A DNA stretch of 39,392 bases from Desulfobacteraceae bacterium (GTDB taxonomy: Bacteria; Desulfobacterota; Desulfobacteria; Desulfobacterales; ETH-SRB1): the NCBI GenBank assembly GCA_013792055.1, contig VMSQ01000287.1, positions 1-39,392 on the forward strand, written 5' to 3'. Below are positions 15,579-23,259 of this stretch, piece after piece. A program made the translations under genes and the position numbers. Below the pieces are notes generated by a model. The model made no database searches. It was given only the letters and a program-made list of their open reading frames with translations, and had not been told where the DNA came from. Numbering within the stretch: the stretch's first letter is position 1; each line of letters starts with the position of its first letter.

Positions 15579-17825
15579 ATATTTATAATCTGTATTCTTG
15601 CCCTGCTGCTCGAGATGAATTACTCTTGGCGTGATAAAAATCAACAGCTCTGACTTCTCGGTCACTCGATATTTTGTTTTGAAAAGCCAGCCCAGTATAG
15701 GGATGTCGCCAAGAAGCGGCACCTTTGATTCAGACCAATTCAGAGTCTCTTTGATAATGCCGCCTATGACTATCGTTTCCCCGTCACTTACAAGAAGTTT
15801 TGTTTCGGCTTCCTTAGTTGTTGTCATCATCGGAGTCTCGGACAATCCTGTTGATTTTAAGTCGTTTTTTGTGGTCTTGATTGCCATGCTGACACGATTG
15901 TCGGACGTGATATGCGGGGTTACTTCCAGCAGTAAATCAACAGGCTTCCAGGTTATGGTCGTGTTTCCCGACTCGTCAAATTGTTTAAACGGAAAGTCAT
16001 ATCCCTGCTTGATCCTGGCTGTTTCGTTGTCAAGCGTAGCTATCTTGGGAGCTGATATGATCTTGCCCTCGGCATTTGTTTCCATTGCCATTAATCTTAT
16101 ATCAAGGTCAAGAGTAGATCCGCCGATTCTGCCGAATGTAAATCCAAGCCCGGCTCCTTTGGCAGTAGTAAAAAGGTTGGCACCGGGCAGATTAACTGCA
16201 TAGTTGGCAGTATCACCATCATAGTCGCCGCCCGCGTATGCCCCGAAAAGCCTTCCGGTTGTATCGACTCTGCCACTACCATGGGAGGAGGTTTGGTAAA
16301 AGTTTCCACCCCAGCTGATACCTATCTCTCTGGCAAAATCAACGGTCGCTTCAACAATCCGCGCTTCTATCATGACCTGACGGGTGGGAATGTCCAGACT
16401 GTTGATAATCTCCCTGGCTTTCTCTATCTTAGCTTCCACGTCTGTCATAATAATAATGTTGGTGCGTTTATCAGCGCTGACGCTGCCTCGATTTTCCGTT
16501 AATATCGCTTCAATTTTCGGCCGTATGTCTTGATCCGCATTTGCGTAGTTAACTGAAATATATGCTGTAGTGAGTGGTTCTAAGGCTATTTTATCTCTTT
16601 TGAACACATCTTCTTTCTTAAGTGTTTCTGCAGTGGCTATCCTTATTATATCTCCCTCAAAAATCTGGCCGAGCTGGTTCATTTTAAGGACCAGATCGAG
16701 TACCTGATCCCATGGCACGGGTTTATCTAAAGTCAGAGTAACTTTGCCTGCAACATCCTTGTCGATTGCAAAGTTTTTTCCACTTACTTCTTTTAATATT
16801 CGAAAAACATTTTTAATGTCGGTTTCATAAAAATCCAGGGCTATTTTTTCGCCTGTATATTTTTCAGCAACCAGACCCTCAGGTGTTTCTTCATCAATAT
16901 CAATTTCTTCTTTAGTTACAGTTTGGGCAAGAATTTTTTTCCAGGCAGGAAGTTTAGCATCCTCTAATGGTCTGGGTGATATTGACGATGCTTCAAAGTG
17001 TAGCGATAAAAGACCCTCAGCCTGTTCGATAAAATAGGGTACAGACTCCCGCAGCTCGATTGTGAACATGGAAGTATTTTTCATGGCAGGTGTCTGAATA
17101 GGTATAATTCTATCTACTGCGCTTTCAAAACGGGTAGTAATCAGCGGAAACTTACGGTAGTCCGGTAGTCTGGTATTCAGCAGTTTCAGTTGTAACAACT
17201 GGGGTGAGGCTTTTTTTATTCTGTATTCAACAGGCCCGGTCGTTCCAATAATGATAGTTGATTTTCCGGCCTCTTCACTCGAAAAATCAATACGATTAAC
17301 CCATGCAGGTTTTTTGGCTTTTTCTACTGGTTTTTCTGCAGGTTCAGAGGAAGATAAAATTGGGGAAGATAAAGCTTTAGATGGCTTGGAAAATGATATT
17401 TTAAGTCCAGTTCCTTCACTATCTGCTTTATATGGCACATCTTTTTTTAATAATATTTCGATCTTGGATTTATGACCTTTTTCAGTTAGTTCGGAAGCTG
17501 TTATTGGGCCGATGATTTCGCTTTCCGGCGAAATATTTGTATTGATATTATCAAGCGCTGTTTCAGGAAAGTAAAGCAGCACAGCCAGGGGAAAGAGTTG
17601 TTTAACAGACATGTAGGTCAACATGCGATTCCCTTTAACCAATACATTAAATGATTCTGAATCCTCAGAGGTGCTTATTTCAGTTATAAGCTTTGGTTCA
17701 GGAGAAAGTTCCATATCTTTTTTTGCAGCCATATTTTGAGCACATCCTGTAAATACAGCTATTAAAATTACCAGTAAAATGGCTGTCACCCTGATTTTTG
17801 ACGATTTATAATTTCCGTAACTCAT
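15576..17825 (-). CDS. pilQ: Type IV pilus secretin PilQ
   Basis: PilQ forms the outer-membrane gate for the type IV pilus. The 749-residue protein has a lipoprotein-type signal (VFTGCAQN) and N-terminal strand-rich AMIN-like regions (about 40-150 and 180-275). An STN-type domain lies at about 340-410 (IALDFYETDIKNVFRILKEV to IIRIATAETL), followed by a secretin N0/N1-type region (TNIIIMTDVEAKIEKAREII). The secretin core is VMIEARIVEATVDFAREIGI to VPLLGDIPILGWLFK and LLIFITPRVI. It is the last gene of the pil operon, starting 2 bp after pilP with a GGAG site inside the pilP end. Its stop codon is provided by a MITE end. Confidence 0.95.
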   Translation of the reverse strand: MSYGNYKSSKIRVTAILLVILIAVFTGCAQNMAAKKDMELSPEPKLITEISTSEDSESFNVLVKGNRMLTYMSVKQLFPLAVLLYFPETALDNINTNISPESEIIGPITASELTEKGHKSKIEILLKKDVPYKADSEGTGLKISFSKPSKALSSPILSSSEPAEKPVEKAKKPAWVNRIDFSSEEAGKSTIIIGTTGPVEYRIKKASPQLLQLKLLNTRLPDYRKFPLITTRFESAVDRIIPIQTPAMKNTSMFTIELRESVPYFIEQAEGLLSLHFEASSISPRPLEDAKLPAWKKILAQTVTKEEIDIDEETPEGLVAEKYTGEKIALDFYETDIKNVFRILKEVSGKNFAIDKDVAGKVTLTLDKPVPWDQVLDLVLKMNQLGQIFEGDIIRIATAETLKKEDVFKRDKIALEPLTTAYISVNYANADQDIRPKIEAILTENRGSVSADKRTNIIIMTDVEAKIEKAREIINSLDIPTRQVMIEARIVEATVDFAREIGISWGGNFYQTSSHGSGRVDTTGRLFGAYAGGDYDGDTANYAVNLPGANLFTTAKGAGLGFTFGRIGGSTLDLDIRLMAMETNAEGKIISAPKIATLDNETARIKQGYDFPFKQFDESGNTTITWKPVDLLLEVTPHITSDNRVSMAIKTTKNDLKSTGLSETPMMTTTKEAETKLLVSDGETIVIGGIIKETLNWSESKVPLLGDIPILGWLFKTKYRVTEKSELLIFITPRVIHLEQQGKNTDYKY

Positions 17826-17827
17826 AA

Positions 17828-18466
17828 TTATTCTTCTCCAGGAGGCTTCTGAAGTTTAAGTTCTCTTTTAACAAGGCCTGTTTTGCCTAATATGTTTTCG
17901 GTTTCTTCTTCTACAACCACAAGGGTTTTTAATATTTCTACTACCCTGCCCGAATTGATGCCTATGCGGGTGCCTTTTTTTATTACAAACCCTTTGCCGG
18001 ACGCATCTTCTACAAGCGCTTTGTTTCCGCTTGGCGCGCTGATTATTCCCACAAGCTTCAACTGACTCAGGTCAACCTTTTCAATAGGGGTGAGCGGAAT
18101 GAGGCTTTCCTTTTTTCCATCACCTTGATCGGCAAACTCAGAAGCCACATCTCTGAAAATTGAGGCAAACGGATCTATTTTCCCCTCAACCTTATAAGAA
18201 TAGGAGTCAGATGTTTCTGACAATTCAATCTTTTGATCAGGAACCGTATCTATTTTATCGGTTTTTGGTTTTAAGTCTTGTTCTTTTATTTCGGGTTTTG
18301 AGGGTTCAATTTTTTGGTCCTTTTTCGGCATTACAATCTTTTTGCTGATAACCATTGCTTTTTGTTGCTTTGCTGCTTGATCATTGCAGCCACAACATAA
18401 AAAGAAGTTCGTTAAGATAGCTATAGTTATAAATATTTTTATATACTTACGCATCGGCTTTTTCAT
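17828..18466 (-). CDS. pilP: Type IV pilus assembly lipoprotein PilP
   Basis: PilP links the inner-membrane PilNO complex to the PilQ secretin. The 212-residue protein has a hydrophobic leader with lipobox-like LCCGCND, a lysine-rich and proline-rich linker (about 45-95), the conserved KIDPFASIFRD motif and a C-terminal beta domain. That domain includes LSQLKLVGIISAPSGNKALV, GFVIKKGTRIGINSGRVVEI and a final RELKL, the usual PilP homology region. Two in-frame Met codons (positions 1 and 5) are possible starts and neither has a strong ribosome site. It follows pilO after a 104-bp gap containing a strong inverted repeat. Confidence 0.92.
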   Translation of the reverse strand: MKKPMRKYIKIFITIAILTNFFLCCGCNDQAAKQQKAMVISKKIVMPKKDQKIEPSKPEIKEQDLKPKTDKIDTVPDQKIELSETSDSYSYKVEGKIDPFASIFRDVASEFADQGDGKKESLIPLTPIEKVDLSQLKLVGIISAPSGNKALVEDASGKGFVIKKGTRIGINSGRVVEILKTLVVVEEETENILGKTGLVKRELKLQKPPGEE

Positions 18467-18476
18467 TTTGATATTG

Positions 18477-18542
18477 GTCGAGTAGTCGAGTGGGAAAATG
18501 GTCGAGTGGTTAACTACTCGACTACTCGACTACTCGACTATT
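18477..18542. repeat. GTCGAG-word inverted repeat inside the pil operon
   Basis: The left arm has GGTCGAGTAGTCGAGTGGG and GGTCGAGTGG. The right arm has ACTACTCGACTACTCGACTA, three CTACTCGA words. Arm and complement are separated by only a few bases, so the transcript between pilO and pilP can form a strong hairpin. Part of the same word (CACTCGACCACTCGACT) recurs at about 21460-21490 upstream of mlaE. Confidence 0.85.
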
Positions 18543-18570
18543 TACAGGCCTTAGTGGCTGAACCATCACT

Positions 18571-19203
18571 TTACTTCTTTGCTGTCTTTGAGACAGTATC
18601 CTTTTCTTTTTCTTCAACCTCTACAAATCTGTAAGTTACAGCCGTACAGGAGGTGTTGAGCATGTTCCCTTCCTTGGACGTCTCCATTACAATATCTTTT
18701 ATATTTACTATCCTGGATAACCTTGAAACTTTATCAAAGAAGAGTCCAACATTGTGATAATTGCCGGCAACTTTAATTGAAACTGGAATTTCAGCATAAA
18801 AATCTTTATTAATTTCCGACTCAGGTTGAAATAGCAGAAATTCCAGGCCGGCTTCCTTGCCGGATTCGCTAATGTTGGTTAGCAAAGAAGGAATTTCTTT
18901 TTTGTCGGGCAACGCTTTCATGGCGATTTTGTATTGAGCTTCGGCCATTTTCATTTCTTCTCTATATTTGTTAACCTGAGCCGCCTTTTTTTTGGCAGAA
19001 GCAAGCATTTTTTCAAGATTCTTGTAATCTGAATTTAATTGGTTAAGCTTTTCAAATTTTGGAATATATAAAAAATAAACAAACAACCCTGTAATTACGA
19101 TGAAAGTCGAAACACATATCAGGATTCTGTGAACTTTTGATATGTTTCCAACCTTTTCAAATAAGGGTTCAATAGCTTTTAAAGAAATGTCGAATTTCTT
19201 CAT
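18571..19203 (-). CDS. pilO: Type IV pilus assembly protein PilO
   Basis: PilO is a bitopic inner-membrane protein that pairs with PilN around the pilus machinery. The 210-residue protein has a short cytoplasmic N-terminus and one membrane helix at about 27-48 (ILICVSTFIVITGLFVYFLY). A periplasmic coiled coil follows (about 52-100, FEKLNQLNSDYKNLEKMLAS) and then a ferredoxin-like fold ending VNIKDIVM with the PVSIKVAGNYHNVGLFFDKV segment seen in PilO. It overlaps pilN by 4 bp (ATGA), indicating coupled translation. Confidence 0.93.
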   Translation of the reverse strand: MKKFDISLKAIEPLFEKVGNISKVHRILICVSTFIVITGLFVYFLYIPKFEKLNQLNSDYKNLEKMLASAKKKAAQVNKYREEMKMAEAQYKIAMKALPDKKEIPSLLTNISESGKEAGLEFLLFQPESEINKDFYAEIPVSIKVAGNYHNVGLFFDKVSRLSRIVNIKDIVMETSKEGNMLNTSCTAVTYRFVEVEEKEKDTVSKTAKK

Positions 19204-19781
19204 TGTTTAGTTGCCTTGTCAGTGCCGGCGTTATCATGGGGTGTTTTATTACAGGAAATTACAAATCCTTTAAGATTTATATTCTTATTATAGCTTTGTT
19301 GTTTCAGGGTCATTAAATTTACGCTGTCGAAAAGCTTTGACTCTTCTAAGCGGGTCATAAAATCAGCAACAGTTTTATTATCAAGAGCAAACCCTTTAAT
19401 TGTGACTACTTCTTCTTTTGCTTCAAGATTAGTAAACCACATTTGCTTTGGAATTACCATAGATGTCATTATGTCAAGAAGGCGGACAGGCTCTTTGCGA
19501 TTAAGCTCAAGATTTTTTATTACACCTGTTTTTTTATTGAGGACGTCCAGTCTGTTTTCGATATCCGCTATTTCTTTAGTTATCTTGTTGTGTTTGGCCA
19601 CCTCATTTTTAATGTTTTCTATTTTAACATTATAGTCGTTAATCTTATTATTCAAAGATATATTGTAATAATACATACAAAGAGCGACAAATATAGTTAA
19701 CAGAAAAAATATTGAGACTTGTCGACGTATGTTTTCTTTTTTACGCGCGGCCCGAAAAGGCAGCAAATTAACTTTTATCAT
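19200..19781 (-). CDS. pilN: Type IV pilus assembly protein PilN
   Basis: PilN connects cytoplasmic PilM to periplasmic PilO/PilP. The 193-residue protein begins MIKVNLLPFRAARKKENIRR; the short INLLP-type motif is the segment PilM binds. One membrane helix (about 24-44), a periplasmic coiled coil (about 45-90) and a ferredoxin-like domain (ITIKGFALDNKTVADFMTRL-type) follow. It overlaps pilM by 4 bp upstream and pilO by 4 bp downstream, the usual tight pilMNO arrangement. Confidence 0.93.
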   Translation of the reverse strand: MIKVNLLPFRAARKKENIRRQVSIFFLLTIFVALCMYYYNISLNNKINDYNVKIENIKNEVAKHNKITKEIADIENRLDVLNKKTGVIKNLELNRKEPVRLLDIMTSMVIPKQMWFTNLEAKEEVVTIKGFALDNKTVADFMTRLEESKLFDSVNLMTLKQQSYNKNINLKGFVISCNKTPHDNAGTDKATKQ

Positions 19782-20830
19782 TTGTCAGCAACTCTTCTTA
19801 AAGCAAGCCCCATGCAGATAGCTGCTTGAGGGGCTATCTGCGCAAGGTATGAAGGATCAAAACGTGCAGAAACATCTAACTTTTTGAAAGGGTTGATAGT
19901 TTCTACCTTCGATGATGTTTCAGCAGCCAGAAGTTGACGGAATTCCTTAATATGAGCGCCGCCGCCGCTGAGCACAATACTTTTTATCTGCTCATCGGGG
20001 TTTGCCGAATAATAAAAGTCAAGTGCGCGTCTTATTTCGATACTCCATTCAGAAACCACAGATGAAACAGTTTGTTTTAGATCATCAGGAGATATTTTGT
20101 CCGTCTGTTTACTAAGCTTAAGCTGTTCAGCTTCTATAAAAGAACAGTCTATAAGAGAGATTATCTTTTGATTTATCTGGCTGCATCCCAGCGAAACATC
20201 TCTCATGAATACAGAAGAATAGCCTTTCAGTATGTTCAATGATGTTTTGTTTGCGCCTATATCTATCAGCACTACATTTTCATCAAATAAGTCATAATTG
20301 ACCTCGAAAATATTTTGCAGGGCAAAGGCATCAACATCGATTATGCATGGGTTAAGTCCGGCTATTTGAACAAGATTGATATATTCATTAATCATTTCCT
20401 TTTTTGCTGCAACGAGCATAACGCTCATTTGATTTGAGTCAGCTTCCCTTTCTCCCAGGATTTGATAATCTATATTAACCTCGCTGATGTCGAAAGGGAT
20501 ATATTGCTCTGCTTCCAAATGGATGGTTTTTTGAAGTTGTTCTTCAGTTACGGTTTGCAAGTCTATTTTTTTGACAATAACTGAATAACCGCCGATCGAT
20601 ATGGCAACATCTTTTTCTTTTATGTTATTCGCCTTAAATAGTTGACGAATTGAGTCGGCAACATTTTCCGGATCATTTATATTGCCTTCTTCAATTGCTC
20701 CCTGGGCAATGCTTATCATTCCGAAATTCTTCAGGGCAAACCCCTTTTTTGTTGCCGTAATTTCTCCGGCTTTTAAAGCGCTGGAGCCAATATCAAGGCC
20801 GACCAAGCCGGGAGATTTTCGAAATATCAT
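19778..20830 (-). CDS. pilM: Type IV pilus assembly ATPase-fold protein PilM
   Basis: PilM is an actin/FtsA-like cytoplasmic protein that binds ATP and the N-terminus of PilN. The 350-residue protein has the phosphate-1 motif VGLDIGSSALKAGEI near its start, the LEAEQYIPFDISEVN segment typical of PilM, VVLIDIGANKTSLNILKG (phosphate 2) and SIVLSGGGAHIKEFRQLLA (adenosine motif). The length is standard. It opens the pilMNOPQ operon and lies 11 bp downstream of a small HTH gene on the same strand, so the two probably share a transcript. Confidence 0.95.
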   Translation of the reverse strand: MIFRKSPGLVGLDIGSSALKAGEITATKKGFALKNFGMISIAQGAIEEGNINDPENVADSIRQLFKANNIKEKDVAISIGGYSVIVKKIDLQTVTEEQLQKTIHLEAEQYIPFDISEVNIDYQILGEREADSNQMSVMLVAAKKEMINEYINLVQIAGLNPCIIDVDAFALQNIFEVNYDLFDENVVLIDIGANKTSLNILKGYSSVFMRDVSLGCSQINQKIISLIDCSFIEAEQLKLSKQTDKISPDDLKQTVSSVVSEWSIEIRRALDFYYSANPDEQIKSIVLSGGGAHIKEFRQLLAAETSSKVETINPFKKLDVSARFDPSYLAQIAPQAAICMGLALRRVADK

Positions 20831-20841
20831 TTGATAAACCC

Positions 20842-21039
20842 TTAATCGCCAAATATCTTGTTTTTATCCGAAAGTTTAAATCCCAGGGCCAAAAGAATCT
20901 TTCTTTTGGTTTCCATGCGGCACAGCATATTGTTTTCTATTCGAGCAATAGTGATAGGTGAAACTTTTGCTTCTCTTGCAAGTTCGGCCTTGCTCATCAT
21001 AAGAGATTCTCTAATTTTTTTTAAAGAATTACCGCCCAT
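20842..21039 (-). CDS. XRE-family helix-turn-helix protein leading the pil operon
   Basis: This 65-residue single-domain DNA-binding protein has the Cro/CI-type helix-turn-helix SLKKIRESLMMSKAELAREA, then VSPITIARIEN, close to the whole length of one domain. It has a fair ribosome site (AAGG, 5 nt before ATG) and lies 11 bp upstream of pilM, so it is the first gene of the pil operon. Its position suggests that it regulates the operon or itself. The AT-rich DNA upstream (21040-21200) contains palindromes such as AATTATGTATAATTATGCAT that could be its operators. That regulatory link is inference. Confidence 0.8.
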   Translation of the reverse strand: MGGNSLKKIRESLMMSKAELAREAKVSPITIARIENNMLCRMETKRKILLALGFKLSDKNKIFGD

Positions 21040-21534
21040 AAAAACCTTACTTTTTAATAATTAAATTTAAATTTTCCCAAAATATTAATTGCATTATATT
21101 ATTAAGTCAAGTTAATTATGTATAATTATGCATAACTACATTAAGTTGTGCTTCTGATTATTCAACAACCATATATAGTATAGACCTCGTTAATACTGGT
21201 TAATTATGGAGTAATATTTTTGACAAAAAGCTTGGTTTCTAGTTTGGAACTGTGAACCTGAGTAATTACTGAAAATAAAGCTTTACCTTGACTTTAATGG
21301 CTAATTTCCTTATGTTTGCAATAATTTAATTTTACGTCTCGGAATTCCTACGACTTTAGTCAACCTGCCCGCCATTGCCATTTGTGCCGCCGTTACAATT
21401 ACCCGGCAAACCAGGCGTTGGCAGGCGGGGTCCTCGAGTTGTAAAGAGTATTGAACCACTTGACCACTTTCCCACTCGACCACTCGACTAATTCTGAGCG
21501 AAGCGAACTAAATTCAATAGTTGAAGAAAAGCCG
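21040..21534. repeat. Long intergenic region between divergent pil and mla operons
   Basis: No gene is seen. From 21040 to about 21230 the DNA is very AT-rich and must include the HTH/pil promoter. A GTGAACCTGAG half-arm of the GGTTCACGG repeat is at about 21246. At 21362-21430 CCTGCCCGCCATTGCC faces GGCGTTGGCAGGCGGG, the GC-rich core also found at 9083 and 23079. At about 21455-21490 there is a half-copy of the GTCGAG-word repeat (CCACTTTCCCACTCGACCAC), so the mlaE upstream region is made largely of repeat pieces. Confidence 0.6.
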
Positions 21535-22305
21535 ATGATACGATTTCTTGAATTTGCAGGAAGACCGCTTGTATTCTTTGTTGAAGAATGCGGCAGAATT
21601 ATGCTCCTTCTGCTGTCAACCATATCATGGATGTTCCGTCCGCCGTTTCGCATTAGAGTAATTTTCAAGCAAATGGAATTTGTTGGAGTCAATTCCGTTA
21701 TCGTTGTTATGATCACAGGTGCTTTTACGGGCATGGTTCTTGCTCTTCAGACCTATCATGGTTTTAGAATGTTCGGGGGTGAAAGCCTGGTGGGCTCAAC
21801 CGTAGCTTTATCAATGACGCGCGAACTTGGGCCGGTTTTTACTGCTCTAATGGTCACGGGGCGTGTAGGTTCAGCGATGGCGGCTGAGCTTGGCACCATG
21901 AAAGTTACAGAGCAGATTGATGCGTTAAATACGATGTCAGTCAATCCCATCCAATATCTGGTTATGCCTCGTATAATTGCCGCAATATTAATGCTTCCTG
22001 TTTTGACAATTATATCTGATTTTGTCGGTATTGTGGGCGGCTATTTTGTTGGTGTTAACCTTCTAAAAATCAATTCAGGAATTTTCATAGCCAAAATAAT
22101 TGACATCGTTGATCTTGAGGATATTTTCAATGGGCTTATAAAGGCTGCGTTTTTTGGATTAATTCTTTCTCTTATAGGTTGTTACAAGGGAATATCTACA
22201 ATCGGCGGTGCTGAAGGAGTTGGAAGAGCAACAACACAGTCGGTGGTCTTGTCATCGGTATTGATTTTTATTAGTGATTATTTTCTGACAGCAGTTATGT
22301 TCTGA
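21535..22305 (+). CDS. mlaE: Phospholipid-transport ABC permease MlaE
   Basis: MlaE is the membrane subunit of the MlaFEDB-type lipid transporter that keeps outer-membrane lipid asymmetry. The ORF track begins at 21451, but its first 28 codons translate repeat DNA. The ATG at 21535, after GAAGAAAAG, gives MIRFLEFAGRPLVFFVEECG (256 residues), normal for the family. Five or so hydrophobic segments are visible. The signatures are GMVLALQTYHGF, ALSMTRELGPVFTALMVTGRVGSAMAAELGTMKVTEQIDAL and a late GCYKGISTIGGAEGVGRATT. mlaF overlaps its stop by one base (TGATG). Confidence 0.93.
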   Translation: MIRFLEFAGRPLVFFVEECGRIMLLLLSTISWMFRPPFRIRVIFKQMEFVGVNSVIVVMITGAFTGMVLALQTYHGFRMFGGESLVGSTVALSMTRELGPVFTALMVTGRVGSAMAAELGTMKVTEQIDALNTMSVNPIQYLVMPRIIAAILMLPVLTIISDFVGIVGGYFVGVNLLKINSGIFIAKIIDIVDLEDIFNGLIKAAFFGLILSLIGCYKGISTIGGAEGVGRATTQSVVLSSVLIFISDYFLTAVMF

Positions 22306-23033
22306 TGATTGAAATAATAAAGATAAGCAAATCTTTTAACAGCCAAAAAGTTCTGGACGATCTTGATCTTAATATAGATCCTGGAAAGATTACCGTTATT
22401 ATTGGTCAGAGCGGAGGAGGCAAAAGCGTCCTCTTAAAGCATATTATAGGTCTTATAAGGCCTGATTCAGGGCAGATTATCATTGACGGAATTGACATTA
22501 CAAATCTAAATGACAAAAAGCTTAATGAAGTACGAAAAAAATTTGGTATGCTTTTTCAGGATGCAGCTTTATTCGACTCGATGACGGTAGGTGAAAATGT
22601 AGCTTTTCCACTCAACGAACATAAACGATTATCAAGAAAAGAGATAAATAAAATAGTTGATGATAAGTTAAATCTTGTTGGATTGGAAAATGTGACACAT
22701 AAGATGCCTTCAGAACTATCAGGAGGTATGCGCAAGCGAGCTGGACTTGCAAGGGCTATTGCGCTGGATCCAAAAATCGTGCTATTTGATGAGCCCACAA
22801 CAGGTCTTGATCCTATAATGCGCGAAAGTATTGACAAACTTATTGTAGCGACACAGGAGAGGACAAAGGCGACTTTTGTTGTTATTAGTCATGACATTGA
22901 ATCTACCTTTACGATTGCACATAAGGTAGCCATGTTATATCAGGGTAAAATTGTTGCTGTTGGGACACCGGATGAAATACGTTCATCAAACAATTCTTTT
23001 GTTAGACGGTTTATTAAGGATTTAAGGGATTGA
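22305..23033 (+). CDS. mlaF: Phospholipid-transport ABC ATPase MlaF
   Basis: MlaF hydrolyses ATP to drive the MCE lipid transporter. The 242-residue protein has Walker A GQSGGGKSVLLKHI, a Q-loop at FGMLFQDAALFDSMTV, the ABC signature ELSGGMRKRAGLARAIA, Walker B IVLFDEPTTGLDPI and the switch His in VVISHDIEST. The GGMRKRAGLARA form of the signature is characteristic of the Mla/MCE ATPases. It overlaps mlaE by one base. Its stop codon TGA at 23031 comes from an inserted MITE; the pre-insertion sequence, still seen in the right-hand target copy (GATTAG), would have stopped at the same residue with TAG. Confidence 0.95.
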   Translation: MIEIIKISKSFNSQKVLDDLDLNIDPGKITVIIGQSGGGKSVLLKHIIGLIRPDSGQIIIDGIDITNLNDKKLNEVRKKFGMLFQDAALFDSMTVGENVAFPLNEHKRLSRKEINKIVDDKLNLVGLENVTHKMPSELSGGMRKRAGLARAIALDPKIVLFDEPTTGLDPIMRESIDKLIVATQERTKATFVVISHDIESTFTIAHKVAMLYQGKIVAVGTPDEIRSSNNSFVRRFIKDLRD

Positions 23034-23237
23034 TGAATTCGTAAAAAGTCGTCACTCCGGTGAAAACCGGAGTCCAGACCCGCCCGCCTCGCCTGAGCGG
23101 ACGTCTTGAGCAGCGGCAACAGCCGCCTTTGGGCAAAAGCGATGGCGGGCAGGTGGTCTGCAACTGCTTGAAAAGACTGGATTCCGGCTTTCGCCGGAAT
23201 GACGGAAAACGGTATTTTTGGACTTTTTACGAGACCA
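23032..23237. mobile_element. MITE-like element, copy 4, inserted between mlaF and mlaD
   Basis: The ends are GATGAATTCGTAAAAAGTCG and GACTTTTTACGAGACCA. A perfect 10-bp direct repeat TTAAGGGATT flanks it (23022-23031 and 23238-23247), the target duplication. The interior carries CCGGTGAAAACCGG and GGCTTTCGCCGG hairpins plus a nested GC-rich palindrome (CGCCTCGCCTGAGCG to GCGATGGCGGGCAGG). Removing the element and one target copy leaves mlaF stopping at TAG 10 nt before the mlaD start. The ORF track's 23060..23272 frame is element sequence, not a gene. Confidence 0.88.
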
Positions 23238-23259
23238 TTAAGGGATTAGGGGATTTTCT

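Noticed and set aside
21451-21534. Upstream extension of mlaE to 21451
   Set aside because: These 28 codons translate GTCGAG-word repeat DNA. The ATG at 21535 has a ribosome site and gives the normal family N-terminus.
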